From NCBI GenBank assembly GCA_018672285.1, contig JABHGC010000246.1, positions 1-54,058 on the forward strand: a DNA stretch of 54,058 bases, in the 5' to 3' direction. Under the pieces are notes generated by a model. That model worked only from the letters and a program-made list of their open reading frames with translations, ran no database searches and was not told where the DNA came from. Shown here piece by piece: positions 1 to 9,280 of this stretch (positions within the stretch are counted from its first letter, which is position 1; every line of letters begins with the position of its first letter). The translations under genes and the position numbers were made by a program. Origin of the DNA: Methylococcales bacterium. GTDB taxonomy: Bacteria > Pseudomonadota > Gammaproteobacteria > JABHGC01.

Positions 1-23
1 GACTGTAATTCTTCGAGTTTCAT
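1..23 (-). CDS. Possible 5' end of a divergent gene running off the window (MKLEELQ...)
   Basis: Minus-strand ATG at 23 (ATGAAACTCGAAGAATTACAG) with an upstream AAGGAA Shine-Dalgarno-like stretch; truncated by the window edge. Confidence 0.3.
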
Positions 24-233
24 GATTGTATTCATTCCTTAATCATGAACGTTTTTTCGCTTATCACTCCATTTCTTTAGGCTCACTTCTCACTGGAAAT
101 AACTCATCGCTTCAGACTCATTCCTCATTGGACAAGGCTTAACCTACAACCACTTTTTAAAGTGTGATATTATTCAACCAAACATCCGTCATGACACTCG
201 CACCCAATAAAAATAACAACAGGACGCGCCTCA

Positions 234-2318
234 ATGCTCAAACACAAACTCCAAGCCATTACTTTGGCAAGCATCATTGCTGGCTGCATTATCCCTAATG
301 TTCCTTATTTTTCCTCAAGCTCAACACTGTATTTAAACAAGCAACAATATACAGCAGGTGAACAGATACAACTGAGTATTGATCTAACACAATTAGACCA
401 CCCCGACGCGCAACTCGAGCTTTATCATGTAGACCAAGATTTTCATGTTGCAGAACACCTACTCGTGGATGAAAGCACCCTCGATTTTACAAGCCCTCAA
501 ATTCCAGGTCATTACGAGTTTCGAATAACAGAAAGCAACCGTATTATTGCCAAACGGGCGTTTACCATTACCTCAGCAGACATCAGACCTGTACTGTCGA
601 TGCCCTCAACCAGTGTATTAACCCACAGCCAGCTCAACATTAAAATCGACTTACAGCAGCAGTTTCAACTCCCTCTCACGGCCACCTTAATGTCTGGCCA
701 ACACGCGATACAATCTTGGTCTATCACTGATGAGACGCCCATTCAGTTCTCATCCCCGAAACACAGTGGGCAATACCGCTTGCAACTCAGCAATCAAGCA
801 CACAAAGTATTAGAAACGCTACCATTTAAAACATTTTCACCCAGACAATATCCAGCCATTAGTTTAAATAGCCATACCATCAAAGGTGGCGACCTGATTA
901 ATGCAACCATTTCCGTCCCTAAGCACATTACTTTTGGAGACCTATGGATAGGGTTACACAGCAAGACATCAACCCCGAATAAAGACAACCGCATTAGCTG
1001 GAAAAAGGCTTCACAAGAACAAATTCAACTCTATGCACCTTCAATTGCAGGACAGTATACTTTGGCTCTAATCGACCGAGATGCTAATTTTATCGTTGAT
1101 CAAGCCAGCATCACCATTCCAAACAGCACCATCAGCGCCTTTCAACTAGACCAAACAGAAGTCGACCAAGGTGAAAAAATCACCTTAAGTGCAAACCAAC
1201 AAAGCCAACAACATTTGTGGGTTTCTGTACACGCTTTAGGTCAAAAAGACTCTGATGATAAACAACGCTGGTCTTCAGCAAAATCCCCATTACAGTTTGA
1301 TGCTCCCTCAAAGCCAGGGAAGTACTTAATCACGATTTATAACCCTGAAGAAAAATTTCGTAAAATTGGCGAGCTGCCTTTAACCGTATCCGCATTCAAA
1401 GCCAACGCTGTTCTTGCGCTCAATAAAGGTAGGTACACCCCTAGCGAGGCCATGCTCGCCACTATTCGTAACTTGAAGCCGAATGGCGACATGATGTGGA
1501 TTGAAATCATCAAAAATAAAAAGATTCATACCATTCACTATCTCGCGCCACAACTTGCAGATACCGTGGCCTTAAGCATTCCAGCTCCCGTTATAGAAGG
1601 TCAATACCAAGCGTACCTAGTAACGAACCCGAACCAAACCAAGCGACATTTAGGCATAGACATCACCATTTCAGAACATCAACAGCAAAATTATGCACTG
1701 AACGTCACGCAGGAGAACCACAGCAGCTTAATTTCTGTCAACTATCAGCACCCAAAAGCAATCCTACATAGACACTGGGTAGGACTATACAACACTCTAA
1801 CTGATAAGCTGATTAGCTGGCAGGCACTGCCTAAAAATAAAGGGATATTACGCTTTGCATCCCCTAATGAAAATGGCCACTTTGAGTTCCGACTAATGTC
1901 TAACCAACAAGCGAAGTTGTCGCATAGCATTGATTTAAAAAATGATTACACCCCTAAATTATCAGAGAAATACCTGTCGGTTTTGATTCAACTAAAACCT
2001 GAGCAAATTATGCAAAGCAAAGTCTATATTGGCAAAATGAATAAAGAAAATCAGTTAACTCACGTACAGCAAGTGACCCTTGCAGACACAAAAACAGGTC
2101 AATACTCGGACAAACACAAGTCTAAAGTGAAGTTCTTAAGCCCAGAAAAACCAGGTGATTATGTCTTCTGGTTAGAGCAGTCAGAAGAGCAAACCCCTTA
2201 CTTAAATAGTATTTATCCTTTTAAGCTGACTTCCTCACAATCATTAGTATACAATCCAGGAATGGCTCAAAATTCTTTAACACTTGACAGAGAAAATCTT
2301 GTAGTCCTATATAAATAA
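234..2318 (+). CDS. Secreted protein with about seven degenerate Ig-like tandem repeats of ~90 aa
   Basis: N-terminal signal-like segment; recurring motif 'f.sP...G.Y.f.l' (FTSPQIPGHYEFRI, FSSPKHSGQYRLQL, LYAPSIAGQYTLAL, FDAPSKPGKYLITI, IPAPVIEGQYQAYL, FASPNENGHFEFRL, FLSPEKPGDYVFWL). Confidence 0.7.
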   Translation: MLKHKLQAITLASIIAGCIIPNVPYFSSSSTLYLNKQQYTAGEQIQLSIDLTQLDHPDAQLELYHVDQDFHVAEHLLVDESTLDFTSPQIPGHYEFRITESNRIIAKRAFTITSADIRPVLSMPSTSVLTHSQLNIKIDLQQQFQLPLTATLMSGQHAIQSWSITDETPIQFSSPKHSGQYRLQLSNQAHKVLETLPFKTFSPRQYPAISLNSHTIKGGDLINATISVPKHITFGDLWIGLHSKTSTPNKDNRISWKKASQEQIQLYAPSIAGQYTLALIDRDANFIVDQASITIPNSTISAFQLDQTEVDQGEKITLSANQQSQQHLWVSVHALGQKDSDDKQRWSSAKSPLQFDAPSKPGKYLITIYNPEEKFRKIGELPLTVSAFKANAVLALNKGRYTPSEAMLATIRNLKPNGDMMWIEIIKNKKIHTIHYLAPQLADTVALSIPAPVIEGQYQAYLVTNPNQTKRHLGIDITISEHQQQNYALNVTQENHSSLISVNYQHPKAILHRHWVGLYNTLTDKLISWQALPKNKGILRFASPNENGHFEFRLMSNQQAKLSHSIDLKNDYTPKLSEKYLSVLIQLKPEQIMQSKVYIGKMNKENQLTHVQQVTLADTKTGQYSDKHKSKVKFLSPEKPGDYVFWLEQSEEQTPYLNSIYPFKLTSSQSLVYNPGMAQNSLTLDRENLVVLYK

Positions 2319-2354
2319 ACAATAAAAATGGAACTGAATTCCAAGGAGAACCTA

Positions 2355-2879
2355 ATGAAATTATTAACAACCACTCTCTTAACTGCCGTTCTTGCACTGA
2401 GCGCCGCCCAATCAGCTCATGCTTGGGGCCCATGGAACAATGGTAATAACAACGGACCTTGGGGTGGGAATAACATGCCTTGGAATGGCAACAATATGCC
2501 TTGGAGTGGTGGAAACTCTCCTTGGAATAACGGTTGGGGCAACAATAACTCACCTTGGAACAACAACTCCTGGAATAATGGCCCTTGGCAAGGTATGACA
2601 GATACCATGAGCGACATGGCTGGCGATATTTTAGGGGAAGCCGTCGGAGATATGGAAGTTAAAATCACCGTCAAAGGTAAAGGTAGCGGCAAAGGCAATG
2701 GAAATGGCCGATACAACGGCTATGGCAACCAATATTATAACGGCGGTTATAACGGTTATAACCGTTATGCACCACGCCCTTATTACCCAGCAATGGCTCC
2801 GTACGCAATGCCAGCGCCAGTCGCTCCTGTTCAGGCTATGCCTACAGCGCCAGTAGTCACCGCACCAACAGCTAAATAG
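2355..2879 (+). CDS. Secreted low-complexity N/W/G/P-rich protein, sulfur globule protein-like
   Basis: Signal peptide MKLLTTTLLTAVLALSAAQSAHA followed by WGPWNNGNNNGPWGGNN... repeats and a G/Y/N-rich tail; composition matches proteins annotated as sulfur globule family. Confidence 0.55.
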   Translation: MKLLTTTLLTAVLALSAAQSAHAWGPWNNGNNNGPWGGNNMPWNGNNMPWSGGNSPWNNGWGNNNSPWNNNSWNNGPWQGMTDTMSDMAGDILGEAVGDMEVKITVKGKGSGKGNGNGRYNGYGNQYYNGGYNGYNRYAPRPYYPAMAPYAMPAPVAPVQAMPTAPVVTAPTAK

Positions 2880-2893
2880 CAACAACTTTCTCA

Positions 2894-2934
2894 GCATACA
2901 AGCTTAACCTGGCTTTAGCTTGTATGCCTTTTTT
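2894..2934 (+). terminator. Rho-independent terminator or attenuator
   Basis: GCATACAAGCT ... AGCTTGTATGC stem followed by CTTTTTT; lies between the sulfur-globule-like gene and the IalB-like gene. Confidence 0.8.
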
Positions 2935-2944
2935 GGAGCCAAAC

Positions 2945-3469
2945 ATGAAAAAAATCAGCCTACTGTTACTTAGCCTTGGCCTATTTTTTAGTGCCTCAGC
3001 CACCGCAAAACCTAAATCTGGAGACCGTTATGGCGACTGGGTTTATCAATGTGCAAAACAAAACGAGAAGAGCCCTGAAGTTTGTCACATCAGCCAAAAT
3101 TTAACCTATAAAAAAGACAACAAACCACTCTTGAACATCGCCATTGGTGAGTTAGTAGGTTCAAATGCAGCCACAGGAAAAGGTAAAGAAGTGGTTGTTG
3201 TGGTGCTACGTCTTGGTATCTTACTAACAGCAGGCGTAGAACTTAAAATCGGTGAAGGCAAAGGGACGCTCCACCCTATTCAATGGTGCCTAGCCAATGG
3301 CTGCCACTCCTATGTTGAGCTCACTACTGAACTCTTAAGTTTAATGAAAAAAGGCAACACTCTGAATGTCACCTTCCAAAATCCCAAACAACAGAAAGTG
3401 ACCATCCCTGTCTCTCTAAAAGGTTTCACAAAAGCTTACAATACGCTGAAATTTCTAAGAAAAAATTAG
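2945..3469 (+). CDS. Invasion-associated locus B (IalB) family protein
   Basis: Signal peptide; GDWVYQCAKQNEKSPEVCHISQ...LLNIAIGEL...CLANGCHSY pattern typical of IalB family. Confidence 0.75.
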   Translation: MKKISLLLLSLGLFFSASATAKPKSGDRYGDWVYQCAKQNEKSPEVCHISQNLTYKKDNKPLLNIAIGELVGSNAATGKGKEVVVVVLRLGILLTAGVELKIGEGKGTLHPIQWCLANGCHSYVELTTELLSLMKKGNTLNVTFQNPKQQKVTIPVSLKGFTKAYNTLKFLRKN

Positions 3470-3486
3470 CACAACAATGTTCTAAC

Positions 3487-3517
3487 AGTCAGTTTACCTC
3501 CGAGGGGCAAACTGACT
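3487..3517. terminator. Hairpin between convergent genes
   Basis: AGTCAGTTT ... AAACTGACT inverted repeat with an inner CCTCCGAGG. Confidence 0.55.
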
Positions 3518-3530
3518 AGTGACATCCGTT

Positions 3531-4496
3531 TTAAAATTGAAAACGCACAATATAACCATTCGCTACAGCGGCGACGACCGCTTTCTTCCCTGCAAAACCA
3601 ACAGCCAGAACAGGTGCCCCTGAAGGGGTTCCCCGACTCTTTCGATCCATATACCACCCGCCCAATTTCGCCCCCGTTTGGGTATTGTTCAACAATAACC
3701 GATTCGAGCTATAACCTAGCAACAACAGCGACTCATCAGCAGAAAATTTTGCAGATAAGACGGTTGAGCGGTTCGTCCCTTGCTCTGTCACCAGCTCACC
3801 TGAGGCCACTTTCCAAACTTTTGCAGGCATGTGTGCCGAAGCGGCCATCACATATGTCCCTCGGCTAGATAAAGCAACACTTTTTACTTTATTCGAAAAA
3901 GCAAAGGTATGCAGCAGTACTCCTTTGTTACTCAAATCCCATACTTTTGCCGTTTCATCATCAGACCCCGTCACGGCATATCGGCCATCATCAGAAAGGT
4001 CTACGGTGGTAATGATATCGTCATGCTCCATAAGAAACAGCGGCTTACTTTGCTTTAAATCAAAGTAAAGTGCAGACATATCCTCAAACCCAATCAATGC
4101 TTGCTCGCCGTTTGGAGACAACGCAACAGCGCGAACTTTTACGGGAAAAGTCCAGTATCCCAATGCTTTCCCAGAGGCAGCATCCCACTTGACTAAGGTA
4201 TTAATGTCGGCCGTCATGACCGCTTTACCATCTAAGGAAAAATCAGCAGCAACCACACCCGAATCTCCCATATTGGCATGCTGCCAATAGTGTTTTTGCT
4301 CACCGGTTGCCAACTCATACATTTGGGCAGCTTCTGAGTTCACCGTCCCTACCACCACCGATTCACCAGACTCGTTAAATGCCGCTGCATAGAAGCCAAT
4401 ATCGGTGACATCTAACTTAATATCAGCAGCATCCATCGTGGTATCACAACCTGCCACCACGGCAAACATGAGTAAAGCCCCACAGGATTTACGCAT
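3531..4496 (-). CDS. WD40-repeat lipoprotein
   Basis: Lipobox-like LLMFAVVAGC; repeats such as DLSDDGRYAVTGSDDETAKVWDLSNKG. Confidence 0.75.
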   Translation of the reverse strand: MRKSCGALLMFAVVAGCDTTMDAADIKLDVTDIGFYAAAFNESGESVVVGTVNSEAAQMYELATGEQKHYWQHANMGDSGVVAADFSLDGKAVMTADINTLVKWDAASGKALGYWTFPVKVRAVALSPNGEQALIGFEDMSALYFDLKQSKPLFLMEHDDIITTVDLSDDGRYAVTGSDDETAKVWDLSNKGVLLHTFAFSNKVKSVALSSRGTYVMAASAHMPAKVWKVASGELVTEQGTNRSTVLSAKFSADESLLLLGYSSNRLLLNNTQTGAKLGGWYMDRKSRGTPSGAPVLAVGFAGKKAVVAAVANGYIVRFQF

Positions 4497-5055
4497 CACA
4501 CCAATACACCATAGAAAAAATATCTTCATATCTTTTTTCTGACACCTTAACGGCCTTTTTAACTTGTGCCTCAATTTCAAACCCCATTTTATGATACAGC
4601 TGTATCGCACCATAATTATTCTGATACACCGACAAAGTGAGCTTTTCGAATGCCATACTTTGCGCCCAAGACATCAACTCAACCAACAAATTCTGGCCAA
4701 TGCGTCGCCCCCTAAATGGCTTCTCCACAAACAATGACAAGGAGGCGACATGCGCTGTTCGCAAGTGATTACCACCAGATGCCGTCCCCATACCGACAAC
4801 TTGACCCGCCACTTCTGCCACTAAATATAATTTAGACGTACTATCAGCGAATATTTGAACCCGCCGTAACTCTTGTGCGCTGGTTTGCGATAATTCAGAC
4901 TGCGTTATTATGGTAAAATCACCTTCAGCCACAACCCCCGCAAAAACACGAACGAGATCATCACTATCTCCTTCAGCTGCCACTCTAAACCCAACGCTAA
5001 GACCGCTCGGTAATAAGATATTTTTTGCAGGCCATAACGCCATCTCACCCACCAC
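4489..5055 (-). CDS. GNAT family N-acetyltransferase
   Basis: VAEVAGQVVGMGTA...LFVEKPFRGRRIGQNLLVELMSWAQ...LTLSVYQNNYGAIQLYHKMGFE. Confidence 0.85.
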   Translation of the reverse strand: MVGEMALWPAKNILLPSGLSVGFRVAAEGDSDDLVRVFAGVVAEGDFTIITQSELSQTSAQELRRVQIFADSTSKLYLVAEVAGQVVGMGTASGGNHLRTAHVASLSLFVEKPFRGRRIGQNLLVELMSWAQSMAFEKLTLSVYQNNYGAIQLYHKMGFEIEAQVKKAVKVSEKRYEDIFSMVYWCDA

Positions 5056-5203
5056 TCACCAATTTCGTCACTAAAAGTCGGTAGAAACCTTAACATTCTC
5101 TCTAAAATCATAGTTCATATCGTCAAGAGCGGATGAATTACGCTATGCTATTAAAGAGGGTTACTCACCATTACTATTTTAGCAAGAAACAAAAGGCGTT
5201 CGC

Positions 5204-5467
5204 ATGACAGAGGCAGTTAGGGCAGAAATTCTTGAGCGAGTCACTCGCGTTGTGACAGAGGTACTTCAAGTTGAAGATGATATCGAAATCACTGAGAACA
5301 CCTCCATTAGCAAAGACCTAAAAGCCGACTCCGTCGACATTGTTTCCTTACTTATGGATCTTGAAGATGAATTTGGCGGCGAGATCCCTGAAGAAGATGC
5401 AACTAAATTAGATACCATCAACGACATCATTAATTACATCCAAGAACGAGCGGATCAACCTGAATGA
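5204..5467 (+). CDS. Acyl carrier protein
   Basis: 87 aa acidic protein with the DSVDIVSLLMDLEDEFG phosphopantetheine site. Confidence 0.9.
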   Translation: MTEAVRAEILERVTRVVTEVLQVEDDIEITENTSISKDLKADSVDIVSLLMDLEDEFGGEIPEEDATKLDTINDIINYIQERADQPE

Positions 5468-6807
5468 AGCGAGTCGTCATTACCGGTGTGGGCGTCATTG
5501 CCGCTAATGGTTTAGACACCGACACTTTTTGGGACAACTGCTTAAAAGATCACGCCGTCGTTGACCCCATTCCTGAGCATTGGACACGTTACGCCGATTA
5601 CAAATCCAAAATATGGGCACCATTACCCAGTCTTGATTTCACCAAATTTGGCTTTAATCGCATGGAGATCATGCAGCGAGACCCTGTCACACTACTCATG
5701 ACAGCTGCCGCAGAACAAGCGATCAAACACGCCAACATTGAAACTAAGTTACTCGACAAGCGAAAAAACAACCATGCGCTTTGCGGTATTGATGCTGAGC
5801 GCACTGGTGTTTTTATTGGCACAGGTTCAGGCGGTTACACCAGTTTATTACAAAACCATGCCCACCACACCATTACCGAACCTGGTAAACGTCTACAGCA
5901 AGCTCACCCAGATAACGAAGATATTGCACAACATCTTCAGCAATATGCGTTAAGTAAGCGCTTTAACCCTTTTGGCGTCCCGATGGCGATGGTGAATGCC
6001 GTCTCTGCCAGTGTTGGCATTAAGTTTTCATTGCACGGCCCTAATCGTACCGTAGCCCAAGCTTGTGCCTCAGGCACGCTGGCCATTGGCCATGCCTATG
6101 AAGCCATTAGCAACGGCGTGGTCGATATGGCAATCACAGGTGGCTGTGAATATGTCAGCGATGCAGACGGTGGAGAATTTAGAGGGTTTGATATTGCCAA
6201 AACCCTCGCTCGCGACTGCGACCCAATTGACTCTGCGAACCGCCCTTTTGATGAAGAACGCTCAGGCTTCCTCTTTGCCCAGGGCGGTGCTGCTGGCTTG
6301 GTTTTAGAAACGCTAGAACACGCACAAAACCGAGGTGCACCAATACTCGCTGAATTAGTCAATTTTTCTGAAACATTTGATGCCGATAGCTTATTGAGTC
6401 TTGACCCAAATGGCGCCCAAATCACAAGAATGCTAACGCAGCTTCTGGCAAAACCTGACGTCAACCCCGAACAAATCGACTATATTAACGCCCATGGCAC
6501 AGGCACTGGCCCTAACGACCGAATTGAAAGCCAGCTTATTGAAACTATTTTCCCCCACGGTCCACTCGTCAATAGTACAAAATCGCTCATCGGCCACTCT
6601 TTTGGTGCGAGCGGCGCCATAGAAGCTGTCGTCTCCATACTCAGCCTGCGAGATCAAACCACACACATCTGCCACAACCTAAAAAAACCAATCGCCCCAC
6701 TGAACTTTGTCACCCAACAAACGTCACAATCACTGAATTATGCCATCAGTGAATCGTTTGCTTTTGGCGGTCATAATGTTGGGTTATTGTTTCAATGCCA
6801 TCCTTAA
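5464..6807 (+). CDS. Beta-ketoacyl-ACP synthase (FabF/KAS II-like)
   Basis: VAQACASGTLAIG nucleophile Cys, NAHGTGTGPND and KSLIGHSFGASG catalytic His motifs; ATGA overlap with the ACP gene. Confidence 0.92.
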   Translation: MKRVVITGVGVIAANGLDTDTFWDNCLKDHAVVDPIPEHWTRYADYKSKIWAPLPSLDFTKFGFNRMEIMQRDPVTLLMTAAAEQAIKHANIETKLLDKRKNNHALCGIDAERTGVFIGTGSGGYTSLLQNHAHHTITEPGKRLQQAHPDNEDIAQHLQQYALSKRFNPFGVPMAMVNAVSASVGIKFSLHGPNRTVAQACASGTLAIGHAYEAISNGVVDMAITGGCEYVSDADGGEFRGFDIAKTLARDCDPIDSANRPFDEERSGFLFAQGGAAGLVLETLEHAQNRGAPILAELVNFSETFDADSLLSLDPNGAQITRMLTQLLAKPDVNPEQIDYINAHGTGTGPNDRIESQLIETIFPHGPLVNSTKSLIGHSFGASGAIEAVVSILSLRDQTTHICHNLKKPIAPLNFVTQQTSQSLNYAISESFAFGGHNVGLLFQCHP

Positions 6808-7775
6808 AAATTTTATGCCTTGCCAGCATTTTAATGTTGATCACAAGCTGTGCAAAAATGGCACTGAACACCGCGAATGGGTTAGCCACCTTAGGATCCT
6901 TTCATAGCGCTGAAGCACTTCCCTATGGCGCCGCCCCACTTAACCAATTAGATATTCATATTCCAGACAATATTCACCAAAATGAGACCAGACCAGTGAT
7001 CGTCTTTTTTTATGGTGGCTGCTGGGGCGCATGCAATACCATCAACAAAGAAAACCACACCTTCGTTGCCGAGTTCTTCACCGCCCTAGGTTATATCACG
7101 GTGATCCCCGATTACAGGCGTTACCCTGATCACCATTTCAAAGACATAATGCAAGATGCAGCCAAAGCGACTGAATGGGTTAATCACAATATTCAGCAGT
7201 ACCAAGGGGACTCAAATCAGATTGTCTTAGCGGGCTTTTCTGCTGGCGCTCACATTGCCAGCATGCTCACACTCAATGAACATTACCTCAGTGCCAATAC
7301 AAGACAACACATCAAGGGGTTTATTGGGCTTTCTGGACCGTATGATTTTGAGATAAATGAAGATTACCAACGCGTTGTCTTTGGCCCTGTGAGCGCATAC
7401 CCCAATTCACAACCTGTCAATTTTGTCGACGGTAACGAGCCCCCTTTATTATTACTGTATGGCGACAACGACACGTTGGTACTCCCTAGGAACATTCAAG
7501 GACTCAGCCAAAAAGTTCGACAGCTCGAAGGGGAAGTGACCGCTCGCATATACTTAGGAATGGATCATGTCGATATGTTATCTGCTTTATCCATTCCTAA
7601 ACGCCACCCCAAAATCCTCAATGATATCAATCAATTTCTAAATAACATTTTATCGAAACAGCACTTTCAATCAGCCAGCACTAAGGTTAAATTAGAAGCA
7701 CTAACAACGATAAAAAAAGGAACTTTGTATGACTTTAACAAACATCACTGCACTCTTTGCCTCACTACTCATTAG
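6795..7775 (+). CDS. Alpha/beta hydrolase (esterase-like), putative lipoprotein
   Basis: Lipobox-like LMLITSC; FFYGGCWG oxyanion-hole-like motif and GFSAGAH nucleophile elbow. Confidence 0.8.
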   Translation: MPSLKILCLASILMLITSCAKMALNTANGLATLGSFHSAEALPYGAAPLNQLDIHIPDNIHQNETRPVIVFFYGGCWGACNTINKENHTFVAEFFTALGYITVIPDYRRYPDHHFKDIMQDAAKATEWVNHNIQQYQGDSNQIVLAGFSAGAHIASMLTLNEHYLSANTRQHIKGFIGLSGPYDFEINEDYQRVVFGPVSAYPNSQPVNFVDGNEPPLLLLYGDNDTLVLPRNIQGLSQKVRQLEGEVTARIYLGMDHVDMLSALSIPKRHPKILNDINQFLNNILSKQHFQSASTKVKLEALTTIKKGTLYDFNKHHCTLCLTTH

Positions 7776-8274
7776 CTCATCTGTTTTCGCAAACGGCCAC
7801 ATGATGGGTGGACATCATCGCGGCCAGAATAACCATATGATGATGCAACACCTAAACCTCACCTCTGAGCAACAAACTCAAATGGCGGCCATCAAAGGTG
7901 TCCCTTCACGTCCTAACAAAGCACAAAAAATGGCTCAAATTGCTTTAATGTCAGAGCTCATTGCATTAGACCCCAAAGCGGCCGACTACCAAGCCAAAGT
8001 AGATGCCATCGCCGCAAAAAGAGCTGCTGCTGTCTCTGAAAAAGCCAAACAAGTGGTATTGCAACGTGCCGCATTTTTAAGCATTTTAACCGATGATCAA
8101 AAAGCCATTATGCAGTCTAGAATGGAGCGTATGAGCAACCGCTTGAACCGAGGAAAAGGCAGACATAGACCTGGCCATAAATGCAATCACGGCCAAGGCA
8201 AAAAGAAAATGTGCCCTCACCACAAACTCAAAATGAGCCAACCTGAAAGCGCAAAACCTGAAGTAAAAGAGTAA
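7729..8274 (+). CDS. Spy/CpxP-like periplasmic protein with LTxxQ motifs, His/Met-rich
   Basis: Signal peptide; HMMGGHHRGQNNHMMM; LTSEQQTQM and LTDDQKAIMQSRM. Confidence 0.7.
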   Translation: MTLTNITALFASLLISSSVFANGHMMGGHHRGQNNHMMMQHLNLTSEQQTQMAAIKGVPSRPNKAQKMAQIALMSELIALDPKAADYQAKVDAIAAKRAAAVSEKAKQVVLQRAAFLSILTDDQKAIMQSRMERMSNRLNRGKGRHRPGHKCNHGQGKKKMCPHHKLKMSQPESAKPEVKE

Positions 8275-8281
8275 ACCGCCA

Positions 8282-8307
8282 CATGACCCTAGCCTGCTAG
8301 GGTCATG
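8282..8307. terminator. Hairpin between convergent genes
   Basis: CATGACCCTAG CCTG CTAGGGTCATG, perfect 11 bp stem. Confidence 0.7.
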
Positions 8308-8323
8308 CATTTAAAGAATCACA

Positions 8324-8611
8324 CTACTGACATAAACCGATATTTTTTATTGAACCTAAATCGTGTACTGCATTAAATCCAAACTGATCTAAAAACTGTT
8401 TTGCCATTCGGCTTCGACCACCACTCGCACAATAAACGATCACTGATTGCGCTTTATCTAACGTCTGAATCGCGCCTGGTAAGGATTGAAGTGGAATATT
8501 GACCGCTCCCTGAATGGCTCCGCGACTGTGCTCTTGAGCAGTCCGCACATCTATCAGATGGGCACCCTGCTCAATTAAACGTATTGCTTCCGTACAAAGT
8601 TGATGACTCAT
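8324..8611 (-). CDS. Rhodanese-like domain protein
   Basis: LIDVRTAQEHSRGAIQGAVNIPL...VIVYCASGGRSRMA (active-site Cys loop). Confidence 0.88.
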   Translation of the reverse strand: MSHQLCTEAIRLIEQGAHLIDVRTAQEHSRGAIQGAVNIPLQSLPGAIQTLDKAQSVIVYCASGGRSRMAKQFLDQFGFNAVHDLGSIKNIGLCQ

Positions 8612-8727
8612 GACAACTTCCTCTATAATTTTATTAGAAAATACTTACATTGAGGCGATACTACCAATAACCTCGTATTTCCGTCAACAACTTTATATTC
8701 ATGGAAGTAATCCATGGATCAATTTAT

Positions 8728-9168
8728 TTAATAACCACCGCTAATATAATTCACCAACTCAGTAATGTGTTTTTCTTGGTTTTTAGCCAAATAGTGTGTC
8801 AAATCACCCGTTGAAACCATACCTATGATTTTCTCACCTTCCATCACAGGTAAATGCCGACAACGCTTTTCGCTCATTAACTTCATCGACTCACCCACTG
8901 TCATCGTCGGCGTTAAAACCACCACTTTTGTCGTCATCACTTTAGAGACCGGTGTCTCGTGGATATTTAGCTCATGTTCCACGACTCGGCGCAGCACATC
9001 TCGCTCAGAAAATAAGCCAACTAACTTTCCTTCTTTTAGAATGATTACAGAACCAATATTTTTTCTGTTTAAGAGCGCTACAGCTTCAGCCACACTATTA
9101 CTAGGCTCAAGACTACACACTTCAAAACCTTTCAAATCGAGAATGTCATGTATCGGGGTTTCCATCAC
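8728..9168 (-). CDS. CBS-domain pair protein
   Basis: NIGSVIILKEGKLVGLFSERDVLRRV ... CRHLPVMEGEKIIGMVSTGDLTHYL. Confidence 0.9.
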   Translation of the reverse strand: MMETPIHDILDLKGFEVCSLEPSNSVAEAVALLNRKNIGSVIILKEGKLVGLFSERDVLRRVVEHELNIHETPVSKVMTTKVVVLTPTMTVGESMKLMSEKRCRHLPVMEGEKIIGMVSTGDLTHYLAKNQEKHITELVNYISGGY

Positions 9169-9280
9169 TGACTCCTTCGTTTTAATTTCAACATATTAAG
9201 TATAGCATCCCAGAGAAATTTCAATGCCTGTCAATCTGTAAGCCTGGTATTATATTTGTTTTTTCAAAGCGGCCTTGATC

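Noticed and set aside
2417-2716. Minus-strand Pro/Leu-rich ORF (LPLPLPLPLT...)
   Set aside because: Antisense shadow of the N/W/G repeat region of the sulfur-globule-like gene; no plausible start signals or domain.
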